A stretch of 64,000 nt of DNA from Gymnorhina tibicen (lineage: Eukaryota; Chordata; Aves; Passeriformes; Artamidae): assembly GCA_013399875.1 (NCBI GenBank), contig VXAZ01002400.1, positions 1,098,464-1,162,463 on the forward strand, in the 5' to 3' direction. Below are positions 1 to 10,526 of the stretch, piece by piece; the first letter of the stretch is position 1; the number at the start of each line of letters is the position of its first letter. Both the position numbers and the translations under genes were made by a program. The notes beneath the pieces are model-generated. The model did no database searches. It saw only the letters and a list, made by a program, of their open reading frames with translations, and was not told the DNA's origin.

Positions 1-789
1 GTTGGGTTTATACACTTGGGTGATAAATTATCCCTAATTTTGGTTCCCTGGGAGCTCACAGCGCAGCTGCAGTTGTGGTTAGAGCAGTTCAAGGTGCTCA
101 CAGCAGCTCAGCTGCCAGCCTGGCCACATCTCAGGACTGGATGGGCAATGACATTCTCTTTGCTGCCATTTAATGAAAGCGCAGCGAGACAAAAACCTCT
201 TCAATTATGGAATAACAGAGACTTTACTGAAGGAAAGTGGAAATTAAAACGCCCCTGGGCTGAATCTAACAGATATTTTGCCAGCAATTGTGGCTCAGAA
301 AGAGGGAGCCTTATGTGAGCCCTGCCCAGAGCTTGCAGCACCCCTAGAAAGGTGCCCCAACACTGGGGGTCCCCCTGCCAGTGCACAAACATCCCCCAGG
401 AGCTGGCTGGGAACATGCAGCCCTCTGAAATGGGATTTACAGCAGTCAAGCTGTGCCAGAGACAGGGGCATTGGTGTGGAACTACAGGAGGGATGAAAAA
501 ATGGGCAATTAGCATGGCTGCTTCATGTTTACTCCCTGCTTTTACTGTTAATCATTAACTATTATTAATTATAACTATGCTTACATATCAATTATTAATT
601 ATATATCAATTAATAGCAATATTTCATAAAGTGTAATGAAAAATATGAATCATTTCTAAGGAGCACCAGTTTGCACTGGGACCAGAATTAACCTGTGAGA
701 GAGCTCTGCTGCTTAAGGGGACAGGGGGAAATTGTTTGTGCCTGAGGCTAATTTTGCAGAAAAAATAAATAAATTTTTTTATCACATAC
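1..789 (-). other. SLC35F4 intron 5, partial
   Basis: This is intronic sequence downstream of exon 5, starting at the GTATGT donor. No further SLC35F4 exon is visible in any frame. Positions 548-640 form a very AT-rich stretch with several TAATTA-type homeodomain-like cores, which may be simple composition bias. Confidence 0.7.
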
Positions 790-982
790 CTAACCAGAGG
801 CCAGCTACTCCACACAAGTAACCCCACGGCACAGCGGAGAAGGGGTACCAGTACTCCACTTTTGTGAAGTACAGGATGATGGGGGTGATGGAGATGAAGA
901 TGAAGTTGAAGAAGCCCAGGGTAGACACGAAATGAGCCGCTTCCCCGAAGTTTGCACTCCCAAGAAACATCTTGAACAAAAC
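790..982 (-). CDS. SLC35F4: SLC35F4 coding exon 5 (membrane spans 7-8, partial)
   Basis: This exon encodes residues 241-304 plus the first base of codon 305. It starts VLFKMFLGSANFGEAAHF, then a long hydrophobic stretch with STLGFFNFIFISITPIILYF (about 259-278). The loop TKVEYWYPFSAVPWG follows, and then the start of the next span (CGVAGLWL). The acceptor follows a repeated CTCCT pyrimidine tract ending CTCCAG. The donor is TGG TTA G|GTATGT. The remaining roughly 115 residues expected from the family (two more spans, the LLLLPEEWD-like end and the cytosolic tail) are not in the window, so the gene continues to the left. Confidence 0.94.
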
Positions 983-2121
983 CTGGAGAGGAGAGGAGAG
1001 ATGAGAGGTTTAGACTTCATACCCATCATGGAAGCACTCCATTCCCTTGGGAAGAGTGGAGCAAAGGACAATATGCCACAGCCCTTTTCCTACACAGGAG
1101 TCTTGCAAGGGGATCTTTGGTCGGATTTCTGCCCTTTCCTCTGTTTTCTCCATCTGTCTTTACCACGGGGATGGCTGAGTCTGCATGAGAAAGCTTAACC
1201 CAAAATACCACGAGAAGCAAATGTAGAAGAACCCAGGAAAAATCAAGAATAAACCAAGGACACACCATTCATGCAATAAATGCAGAGGATTTGGGCTGAG
1301 TGTGGCACTGTTGGGATTTGGGAGGGGACTCCAGTGACTTCCACAGCACGACCCTGCCCTGAGAGGAAAACCAGCCTGGAGGGGCTCACTCCCTGAGAAC
1401 TTGTCCTCTATGAGCCTAAATTCATTAACTTTGAGTGACTTGTGAACAGCCACCACTAATTTACGAGTGAGACGAGCAAAGCCTAAAGCTGAGAGGGCAG
1501 CTTCTGATCCCGCCACAGCTCACTGCAAACTTCACACACGCAGCTGGAAATAAACACAGCCACGATCAGCCCAACCTGTTCCTGAGACACATCCCTGCCT
1601 CTTCCATCCCTCATCTTCCAGAGCAGCCACTTCTTCCAAGCAGAGGCATCCCTACTGAATTGCCTGTGCCAGGCTCACGGCAGGGCTCCGAGCCCAGCAT
1701 GTGCCAGGGAGCTGCAGTGCAGGCCTGGGATGAGCTGGCCATCCCTGTCCAGGGAAAGCAGCATTTCCCCAGCTCCCCTCCCTGCTGCACGTGGAAAGCC
1801 CCTTTGAAACCACCCTTCGAAAAGTGTTGGTAAACTTCACTGGCACCATTAAAAAATGATCTTAAACTCCTCGTGGCATGGCAGTGGAGATTTCATTAAA
1901 GACTCCTCAAGAAAAGCCATCCTGGGTAATTGGCAGGCGACAACTAATTACCCTCATGGTAGATTTCCTGACATCGTGACGTCGCCTGGTCACAACATGA
2001 GTGATGCAGGAGCGATGAGCAGAATAAAACACTGATTTTACAGCGATCCTCTTTGTATTTGTGTCCTTTTAGCAGCCAATGGCAATGAATTTAGGAGCGC
2101 CAGCAAACAGTTGTGACCCAC
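983..2121 (-). other. SLC35F4 intron 4
   Basis: This is an intron of 1,139 nt with a GTGGGT donor and a CTCCAG acceptor. I see no gene, RNA or recognisable repeat in it. Confidence 0.85.
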
Positions 2122-2247
2122 CTTATAGAGCGCAGACGTGGAGGCTGATCCCACGGCGTACGCCACCCCGATGATTGAGTCGCCCTGGAAACCATCTGCA
2201 TACGCCATCATGACGATTCCTGTGATTGCCATTATCGCTGCCACTAT
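2122..2247 (-). CDS. SLC35F4: SLC35F4 coding exon 4 (membrane spans 5-6)
   Basis: This exon encodes residues 199-240 in phase 0 at both ends (42 codons). It opens with the hydrophobic span IVAAIMAITGIVMMAYAD. It continues with a short loop GFQGDS and the glycine/alanine/serine-rich span IIGVAYAVGSASTSALYK. This follows SLC35F4 closely, whose loop I recall as ADNFHADS, so the loop is the variable part. The acceptor is a clean pyrimidine tract (CTCTGCTCTGTCTGTGCAG) and the donor is TATAAG|GTGGGT. Intron 4 towards exon 5 is only 1.14 kb, the shortest in the window. Confidence 0.95.
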
Positions 2248-4810
2248 CTGCACAGACAGAGCAGAGCAATGTAAAGCTGAGACCGTCACTGGGAGGGGCT
2301 CCTCACGAGCATCACCACCCACTGGCTCCGACTCGGAGCTTTCTTGTTTCCCCTTAAGTAGGAAAGATTGGGGGAAGAGGTGCAAAGCACGATGAAAGTG
2401 TGTGAGCTGATAGGGATATGGACCTACAGCACTGCAAATTCTGCTGGGGCCTGCTGACAGAACATCCATCGTTACGTGTTTTGTCAGCTGAACATCCGCC
2501 TTGGAGAGGCAACTGCAAGATGAGATATTTTAAAGACGGACTCTGCTGCACAATAAGAGAAATATTTAGCAATGCCACCAATTTGACTTGAAATGCAAAC
2601 ATTAGATGGCCAAACATCCTGGAAATTTAGCCCAGGGGAATGAGCCCTGTATTTTGGAATACCAGGGTACCACAGGGAGCTCTCTTCCAGCTGTTTTGGC
2701 TGTGCCCTGCCATCTTTTTTGGACAGACATGACCAAATTTCTTCATGAAGCCTTTACCTTTGTGCTTAGGTTTTTGGCCTCATTTGAAAATCCCAGAGAA
2801 AGCATCTAAGGTGCTTCAAAGAAAAAGAACAGGAATCACTAACTACACAGTATCTGAAATCCTGGGTCTTGACTCCAAGAACCTTAAGGAAGTGGTAGAG
2901 AGCCCAAAGTGTTTTATTCTTTAAAAAATCCCCCCTCTCCACCTAATCGCCCTCAGCAGGTAAATGTGGAGCGTGAATTTCAAAGACACTGAACACCCAA
3001 CTTCCATGAAGTGCAGAGGAAAAGGTGTTTCCTGAGCCAGTGCACAACTCCTGAGCCAACACCAACGTGACATGGGCACTTTGCTTCTCGAAAACATCAC
3101 TGAACTTCATTTAAGAAATATTTAGTCCTAGATAAACCTAAGCTTCAGCCCCCAGACTTCAAAGGCACTTTGATCCAAACATGTGCCCTCCTGCAGAGCT
3201 CACAGTTTTACCAAGACTCCCAGAAAAACCACTGATACTAATCCCAAGCAGATGTGAGCCAGACCGAGGCAGTAAGCACAAAAAATCCCACGAAACAACT
3301 TCAGCAGAGCCAGTCAGTAGAGTAAAAATGTGCTTCAAGGGACACACAGGGCAGGGACACGTGACCAACTCAGGTGAAGGTGTTCCCACACAGGGGACAA
3401 TGGGGAACCCAGAATTAACTCCCAGGGTAGGGCCAATCTCTGAGACTCCAGGTAAAAATGCCAGTGCTCCTAAATCCCATAGGTATCCAGGCCAACATCT
3501 TCCCAGGAAAACTCATTTCATGGGTGCAGCTTTAAGTCCTTCCCCCTCACCATCAGCCCTGTTTCACCAGTCCTTGAGGCACACAGGTGCCCCCTCACAT
3601 GGCAGTGGCTGTGCCAAAGGCAGAGCCACAAACCCCACTGCAGGTCTATATCCCACATTACTTACATGTAAAACGCCCCAGCTCCAAGATACAGGTCAAC
3701 AAAGCTGCCACCTGAACCTGAAGGTATCACTGATAGCCCCAAATTCACCTTGAAATGGCAGCTGGCATCCAGATCCCCCAGTGCTGTGGGCTGGAGGCAC
3801 CTGAGGAAGCGCAGTCTCTCAGTGGTGTGGTGAGATATGGGAGGGCTTTAGCAAAAGGGGATCTCAGGTGGTTTCCCCCTTCTCCTTCCCAGGATAACAC
3901 ATCCCAGCAGTTGGGCCATCCTGGGAGACACCACAGAAGTCCCAGCCTTCAAGCAATGCCAAATGAGAGCCAGGACCCCTCAGACATCCATGGCCTCTCC
4001 TCTCAGTGTCCAGAAACCCTCCCTGCCCTGCCAGACTGCCTGGCTGGATTCACCTCAGGCTGCACCACACGTCCTGCCCTGCACAGAAATTCAGGATTTC
4101 AGCTGTCGGCTGGAGTATTTCCAGCAGAGTGTCTGTCTCAGAAGGCAAAACAGAGGAGTCCAGTGTAGAAATCCCCTTCTTCCAAGGGCAAGGATGGAGG
4201 TTTAACTCTTGGTGCACTCACTGCTCAGTCTTTTTCTTGTGTCAGTGAAAATAAGTAGGTTCATCATCCCCTTTCTTCCTGTCGTGAAAAACTCATTCCC
4301 ACTGTCTACACCAAATTTAGAGCGCCAGATTCCTAATTAAATCAAATATTTATAAAGCCAAGCACTTTTTTGTCCCTGAAACAACTAAAATGATGTGGAG
4401 CATCAGCAGCTCCTGAGATATAAGTAAGACCTGAGGCTGAAAACAGCAAAGCCATTATTTAAATTTCATGCTCAAGGCCCCTCCTGCACGTTGCACACCA
4501 GGGCATCAGCACAGCTGACCTGTGCCTGCCTCAGGTGTTGGCTTTAGAAACCTGAGCTCACATCTGGGCACTGCTCTGCGCTGACAAGCAGCAGCAAGGT
4601 CACAGGGAAGCAAAGGTGGCTGTCAGCTCATTAAACAAGGCTCTTAATTAAAGGAAGAGCGTAGTAACTTTCTTTTGCAGCCTCCTAGGTATGCAATGAC
4701 ATTAGCTTGCCTCTTTTTTTTTCCCCCTGAAAGAGAACAAGGCCAACCAAGGGTTTATCAGAAACATTTCCTTCCATGTGGAGCACAGCAGAAACGAGGT
4801 GCTGTAGTAA

Positions 4811-4960
4811 AGAATCCCAGAATGGTTTCCATTGGAAGGGAATTTAAAGATCATCCAGTTCCAACCCCCTGCCACGGCAGGGACACCTCCCACTATCCCA
4901 GGTTGTTCCAAGCCCCATACAACCTGGCCTGGAACACCTTCAAGGATGGGGAAGAAACCT
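4811..4960 (-). mobile_element. CR1 LINE 3' fragment
   Basis: The antisense CR1 tail is recognisable at its 3' end (CAGAATGGTTTCCATTGGAA) and in the block CAGTTCCAACCCCCTGCCA. It is 5'-truncated, as is usual for CR1, and lies in gene-sense orientation in SLC35F4 intron 3. Confidence 0.85.
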
Positions 4961-5343
4961 CTCTCCAGGCTAAATTCAACATTTTCAGGGGAGAAAAATG
5001 TCCCCAAACTACTCTGTACCTACCTAAAAACACTGATTCAACCCCACAGATGAAGCCCAACCAAGGGCTTAAATATGCAAACCTATAAGCATGTGTCTAA
5101 ATCTAAGCAGCACAAGCCAGCAGAACTACTCAAATACATAAAATCTTCTAAATATTTGTGCTTGCTGTGTGCCAAAGCTGCCAGGACTTCCCAAAGTGTA
5201 ACACAGACACATTATTAACTGGAGAGAGAGATGTTCAGAAGTGTCCAAGCAAAGGTCAGGGTGCAGGCAGGGATTGTGCTGTGTGTCCTTGCCCAGGGCA
5301 GGAGGTACCTAAGCTCTACCTGCACTACTTTTATAGGTAAATA

Positions 5344-5570
5344 GAACCAGAGAATCGTTAAGGTTGGAAAAGACCTCACTGAGCCCAACCCCTCACCTAG
5401 CACTGCCAGATCCAGACTAAACCACATCCCCAAGCACCACACCTACACGTTTTCTGCACACTTCCAGGGATGGTGGCTCCACCACTTCCCTGGGCAGCCT
5501 GTGCCAGTGCCTGACCACCCTTTCTGTAAAGAAATCTTTCCTAATACCCAACCTAACCCCCCCCTGGTGT
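5344..5570 (-). mobile_element. CR1 LINE 3' fragment
   Basis: This is a CR1 tail of the AAGGTTGGAAAAGACCTC subfamily. It includes the CCAGGGATGGTGGCTCCACC and CCTAATACCCAACCTAA blocks. It is in gene-sense orientation in intron 3. Confidence 0.88.
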
Positions 5571-6293
5571 TTTTCTCTCACGGGTTGGGTGCTACAGCTT
5601 CACCACTGAGGGCACGTGGCTCTCACACTCCGGGTACCTCAAACACAGCCACAAGCACCTGAAACTTTGTGTGCAACCCTTCTGCAGTTTTCAGTGCTCC
5701 CACAGGTGGGATTGTGCCGTTCCACAGGATGGCCAGCAAGACAGGCTTGTCTTTAGACACGGCACCTAAAAATCCAGCCCTGCAGCCCGGCCGGCAGCTG
5801 CTTTCAGGTGTGCAGGAGTGGTGCCAGGGGATCAGAGGGATGTCGGGCAGCTCCCACACGCCCGTGGGCACCCATGGCCAGTTTGGGGACTGCTGCAGCC
5901 ACCGTGGGCAGACAGGGAGTTGGGAATGTGCTGCAGAGCCACTGCTGTCCCAGGCACTGGAGCATCCCCACCTCGATGTGGCTCAGATGCACCCGATGGC
6001 TCCAGAGCTCTGGAAGCTGAGCTCTGGGAGCTGAGCTCCTTGGAGAAGCGGGCTGAGCTCCTGGGTGCAGAGTGCTTCTGCAAAAACATGGCTCAGGGTA
6101 TTAAATACCCTGAGATAAAATAGGATCAAACCTGTATTTCTTTTCATGTCCTCGCTGTCCAAATAACCCAATTCCTGCTGCTCTCCGAGGCGCTGCGGGC
6201 GAGAGCAGCAGAGGCATTCAGGGCACAAAAAGCTGGGTCTCTGCTGCTCTGTCATGTTTTAGCTCTCAAACTCTCTCCTGCGTGGTTATTAAC

Positions 6294-6747
6294 ATCATTA
6301 AGTGTTATTCTGTCAGGAGAGCTGCTGGAAAACGCTGTGAATTCCCTCTCCAGCAACGGGCATCCAGGCTCTGCCAGTGAGCAGCGAAATCCAGTTTACA
6401 TGCAGGATTTTGCTGCTCACTTTCCCTGCCAGGTTTTTCCTGCGTGAACCCCACGGTGTTTACAGCATTAATACTGATGCATATTTATGGCAACCTTTTT
6501 TTAGTCAGTGAAAAATAAATAATAACTGAAAATAGCTTTTATTTCTAGGTTTCTTCAACAGAGCAGGCTAGGAGAGCACAAGAGCTATGCTTGCTCTTCC
6601 AGAAAGATGTTGCTTTGAGACAAAAATCAGCTTAAAGGGTACAAGATTTTCAGTTTTTTCAGCTGGAACCTGAGATGATCAAGGGGCACAGGGGGGTAGT
6701 TGTTGTTCCTGTTACTTCTGTAGGGAAGAACTGAGGATTTTACACCC
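6294..6747 (+). repeat. 454-bp direct duplication, left copy (intron 3)
   Basis: This segment matches 10058-10509 nearly base for base, in the same orientation. Only a handful of substitutions and one-base indels differ (for example AACGCTG against AACACTG, GCAACGGG against GCAATGGG, GGATTTTGC against GGATTTGC). The copies lie about 3.76 kb apart. The matching block begins at ATCAYTAAGTG and ends at TTTTACACCC. No transposon hallmarks were seen, so it is read as a fairly recent local segmental duplication. Confidence 0.93.
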
Positions 6748-7752
6748 TGTTTATTCTTTGAGTGAGTCAGGGGGGCTGAGGGTGGGTCACATTCACCTGA
6801 TGCTTCTGTATGTTCAGCTGTGTATGAAATAGATACACAGGTGTCTGGCTTTACCTTCAGGCACTGGTTCACTTCCACGCTTCCCATGGAACTTAAATCC
6901 AGCTGCTGGTGGTCCCTCCTGGTCACACCCATTACACCTGGCCCCAGTCAGCCCCTAATGAAGTTCAAGGCTCTCAATAATCCAGTCAGGATTGTGCCCA
7001 ACACGACCTTGAGCCATTTCAGGCGGGAATCTGCATCAAAGAACTGGCAGAAATCCTCGCTACTCTTCATCCGAGGTGTAAAGCCAACAGTCTGAACTGC
7101 TGCATGGTGGGAGATTTGTGTATGGAAAATTGCAGGGAACAAGTCTGCTTTCCCCAGATCCAGGGGCACATCATTTTGTTCCAGTTATTTTTTAAAATTT
7201 TTGTGGGGTCCATTTTACTGCCAGTGAGTCCTGGAACACTTTAGTGCAAAATACACCTCCACACAAGAGAGCTGTGCTCCTTTTAAAGCAATTTTGGCAC
7301 ATGCACATGTAAATGTCTGTGTGAAAAGTGATAGAGCAGCACAAGAAAAATACATCACACATTGAAAACATCTGTCTACCCAAACAAGGAATAAAACTGC
7401 TTTGGTTAGAACCTGAGCATTCCTCACCAAGTTTAAAATAAAATTAACTGAACTTCAGCACAGTAAACCAAGACAGAATATGTTTACATGAAACTGGAAG
7501 TCCTTCTACTGTAATGCATCAAGTTACACCCGGCTGTAACAGCTCCTTGAAATTCCCACACTGAATTCCCTCTGAAGTTCTGAGGTCTCTAACTGATCCT
7601 GAGGTTTAGGCCTGCATTATAAAACTAAATGAGAAATGTTTTCACGGTGTCTCTGTACCCCAGTGCAGCAGTGCTATGGGAGCAGCATGGCTGATGGGTT
7701 TAGGTGCAATTATGGAAACATGAGCGAGAGGAAAACGAGGCACGTTCATTAC

Positions 7753-7972
7753 CCTTGCTCCCATGAACCTGTCTTTGAGCACAATCCACGAAAGCAAGAA
7801 GACAAAAGCTTTGTTACAACAGAACAGGGCAGAGACGTCTGTGGCTGTGAGCTTCTTTAAAGCCAGTAAATACAGGTAGTTAGTCAAAGTCCACAGAATA
7901 GAAAAGGGAGCAGTCCTTTTAAGAAAGAGTTTCAGCGTCAGACCATCTTCACCAAAAATCCGACTGCATTCC
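7753..7972 (-). CDS. SLC35F4: SLC35F4 coding exon 3 (membrane spans 3-4)
   Basis: This exon encodes the last base of Arg125 and residues 126-198. It begins ECSRIFGEDGLTLK, continues through a span containing PFSILWTLTNYLYLLALKK (about 147-165), and then LTATDVSALFCCNKAFVFLL with SWIVLKDRFMGAR (166-198). LKKLTATDVSALFCC agrees with SLC35F4, whereas SLC35F3 has IKKINTTDVS as recalled. The acceptor is CTTTTCTTTTCGTAG and the donor is GCA AGG|GTAATG. The length of 220 nt is not a multiple of three. If the exon were skipped or deleted, exon 2 (ending AG) would join exon 4 (starting ATAG) and read AGA TAG, an immediate stop. A nearly identical 454-bp direct repeat lies about 1 kb to its left and 2 kb to its right. 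Confidence 0.95.
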
Positions 7973-9265
7973 CTACGAAAAGAAAAGAGTTTCAGTCTCA
8001 GCCAGGGTTTTCCTTAGCATTCACTCCAGCACAACAAACATTCATTAGGCTTTTATCGCGTCCCTGCGCTTTTCCTAACTGCTCCACACGCCCAAGAGAA
8101 TCCATTATTTAATTCACACAGGGAAAACAACCCACAATCTTCTTAAAACAGCAATTTCGAAAGAAGAAAAGAAGTAACTTACCTGGAATAATCACACTCT
8201 GTGCAACAATAATCCCAGGGACTCACACACAGAAATGAAGGTTATCTGTAATGTTCCGACAGCTCCCAGATTCTGCCTTCAAGGCCATGAGCACAGGGAT
8301 TAGAATCACCATTTTTTCTTTGCAGCTTGCCAATTTTCTTTTTTTGAACTGCTCCAAGCCCTGTTTTCATTCCTATTGAAACACATTTTTATGTATGGCC
8401 GAGGAAGCTTTAAGAATTGCCTAAAGATACCCAAAAGGACCGCCAGGACACATCAGTGTGGTGGGGAAGGGAGCCACCAGGCAGTGGGAGAGAGCCAGGC
8501 AAACAGGGGTGTGAGAGAAGGGAGGGAAAGGTATTTAACAGCTTCATTTTATTACAGAGTGAAAATCTGTGCTTTCTAGGAGACATTTCCTTGAGGATTA
8601 AACTGCAAACAAAACCTCCAGCTTCCCAAACGCTGTGTCACACACAGCTCAAATGAGCCGTTTGCTTCTCAGGATTTCAGGAATCTCTGCCTTTCCCAAA
8701 CTGAGAAGGATGTTTTTTAGCAACTCCACTTTCTGCACTCTCGCTTGAAGGTATTCCTGAAGATATTCCCAGTATTCTTCACTTCTTGGCATGGCAGGCT
8801 CTCTGACACTGCTTAAAACATGGGAGGTCCCACAAGTGACCCCAAACAGCAGCGGAGTGAACCAAGGCACCCTCAACCTGCAGCACATCCTTCCAAGGAA
8901 AGGGACAGAAAGGAAATAATCCAAATGCCATGAGGCCCTGGGGCTCCAAAGTGCTCACAGCCAAACATGGCTGTGTTTGGAAGACTGCTGAAACACTAAT
9001 TATGTAGAACTAATTAGCAGCTTCAAAGATTGTGCTGCAACGTGAAATCAAAAATATTTGTTATTTGAGGGTGGTGGGGGTGGTGTGATAAATATCTTGA
9101 TTTGGAAGACAAAATCGTTTTCAGGGCCCCTTAACCATTTTTAGTAATGCTTGGGAATTCTGCTGTTAAAAACATTACAGTTTTTTACCATTAAGATTGG
9201 AAAGCATCACTCTCGTTTTGAGGAAAGTAGAATATTAAAATCTATGTAATAACTGAGATCGGATA

Positions 9266-9296
9266 CATCTTAACCTAAATCATTCTATGATTCTAC
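9266..9296 (+). mobile_element. CR1 3'-end remnant
   Basis: Only the terminal CTTAACCTAAATCATTCTAT and GATTCT octamer-like end remain. The fragment is short but typical of CR1 3' termini. Confidence 0.55.
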
Positions 9297-10057
9297 TTAA
9301 TAATCACTCATTCCCTGCTGCCACCAGGACAGCCTGGGGTACAAAGCAGTCATTTCTGGTAATAATAAATTCCATTCTCAAACCCTGTTCCAGGGTGTCC
9401 AGTGAGTTAACACTCAGGCTGGTGGATCTGCTAATTACCTCCTTCACTCTAGTTGACCTCAACGCTCTCAGGAGTCCTGTCCACCAAAGATCAGGATAAA
9501 AATGTTTAAAATATAAAAAAAGAACAGCTGCTGGTGTGCATCATTTATCTGAGATGCAAAGCAAGCACTCGGTGAAGCGAATAAATTAATGCCCAACTTT
9601 GCACACTTTTGTAACTCTGATTTCAACACTGGTGGCACTTCAGTGTTCCTTGGCATGCAGATATAGCAGTTTACCTTTAAAAGATGCTTCCCCTTGAGAC
9701 TCAGGTGGGTGCAGAGGGTGATTCTGGGCTCAGACTACGTCTGGCCTCAAGACAGGTGGGTGCACCGTGGCTGCGTCACCGTTCCCTGACACCAGAGCCA
9801 GGGTGCCCCACGTCCTGGCAAGAACAGACCTGTGCTGTGGACTCCAGACCTGTGTGCTGGGAACTCTGCCATCATTTCTGGGGCGTGACTGGATCATTAT
9901 GAACCCAGCCTGCCTCAGGAGCCGTCAGGATCTCAGAGGAGCCTGTGCCATGTTAAAACAAGGCAGAAAGGTGCCTGGGCTGCCTCCAGGAATGCAGGGC
10001 ACAGTTGGACCCAGAAGCCAGAACGGGCCAGGTTTTGCTGTCCTGCAGCAACTTAAG

Positions 10058-10509
10058 ATCACTAAGTGTTATTCTGTCAGGAGAGCTGCTGGAAAACACT
10101 GTGAATTCCCTCTCCAGCAATGGGCATCCAGGCTCTGCCAGTGAGCAGCGAAATCCAGTTTACGTGCAGGATTTGCTGCTCACTTTCCCTGCCAGGTTTT
10201 TCCTGTGTGAACCCCATGGTGTTTACAGCATTAATACTGATGCATATTTATGGCAACCTTTTTTTAGTCAGTGAAAAATAAATAATAACTGAAAATAGCT
10301 TTTATTTCTAGGTTTCTTCAACAGAGCAGGCTAGGAGAGCATAAGAGCTATGCTTGCTCTTCCAGAAAGATGTTGCTTTGAGACAAAAATCAGCTTAAAG
10401 GGTACAAGATTTTCAGTTTTTTCAGCTGGAACCTGAGATGACCAAGGGGCACAGGGGGGTAGTTGTTGTCCTGTTACTTCTGTAGGGAAGAACTGAGGAT
10501 TTTACACCC
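10058..10509 (+). repeat. 452-bp direct duplication, right copy (intron 2)
   Basis: This is the direct-orientation copy of 6294-6747. Its right end coincides with the left arm of a perfect fold-back palindrome (10494-10526). The left copy lacks that palindrome and continues TGTTTATTC instead. The left copy may therefore be ancestral and this one the derived copy, but that is inference. Confidence 0.93.
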
Positions 10510-10526
10510 AGGGTGTAAAATCCTCA
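10494..10526. repeat. perfect 16-bp inverted repeat, 1-nt loop
   Basis: The left arm TGAGGATTTTACACCC (10494-10509) is followed by a single A and then the exact reverse complement (10511-10526). The left arm is the terminal part of the duplicated block, and the right arm exists only at this copy. This looks like a replication fold-back or template-switch scar at the duplication boundary. Confidence 0.92.

Larger units (their letters stand above)
2248..7752 (-). other. SLC35F4 intron 3
   Basis: This is an intron of 5,505 nt with a GTAATG donor and a TGTGCAG acceptor. It contains two CR1 fragments (4811-4960 and 5344-5570) and the left copy of a 454-bp direct duplication (6294-6747). The other stretches, including an open frame of about 190 codons at 3181-3753 on the plus strand, show no homology or splice support. 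Confidence 0.85.

Noticed and set aside
3181..3753. 190-codon open frame on the plus strand
   Set aside because: It lies inside SLC35F4 intron 3. Its composition is low-information proline/serine-rich, and no domain or splice context is visible. It is consistent with a chance frame in GC-rich DNA.
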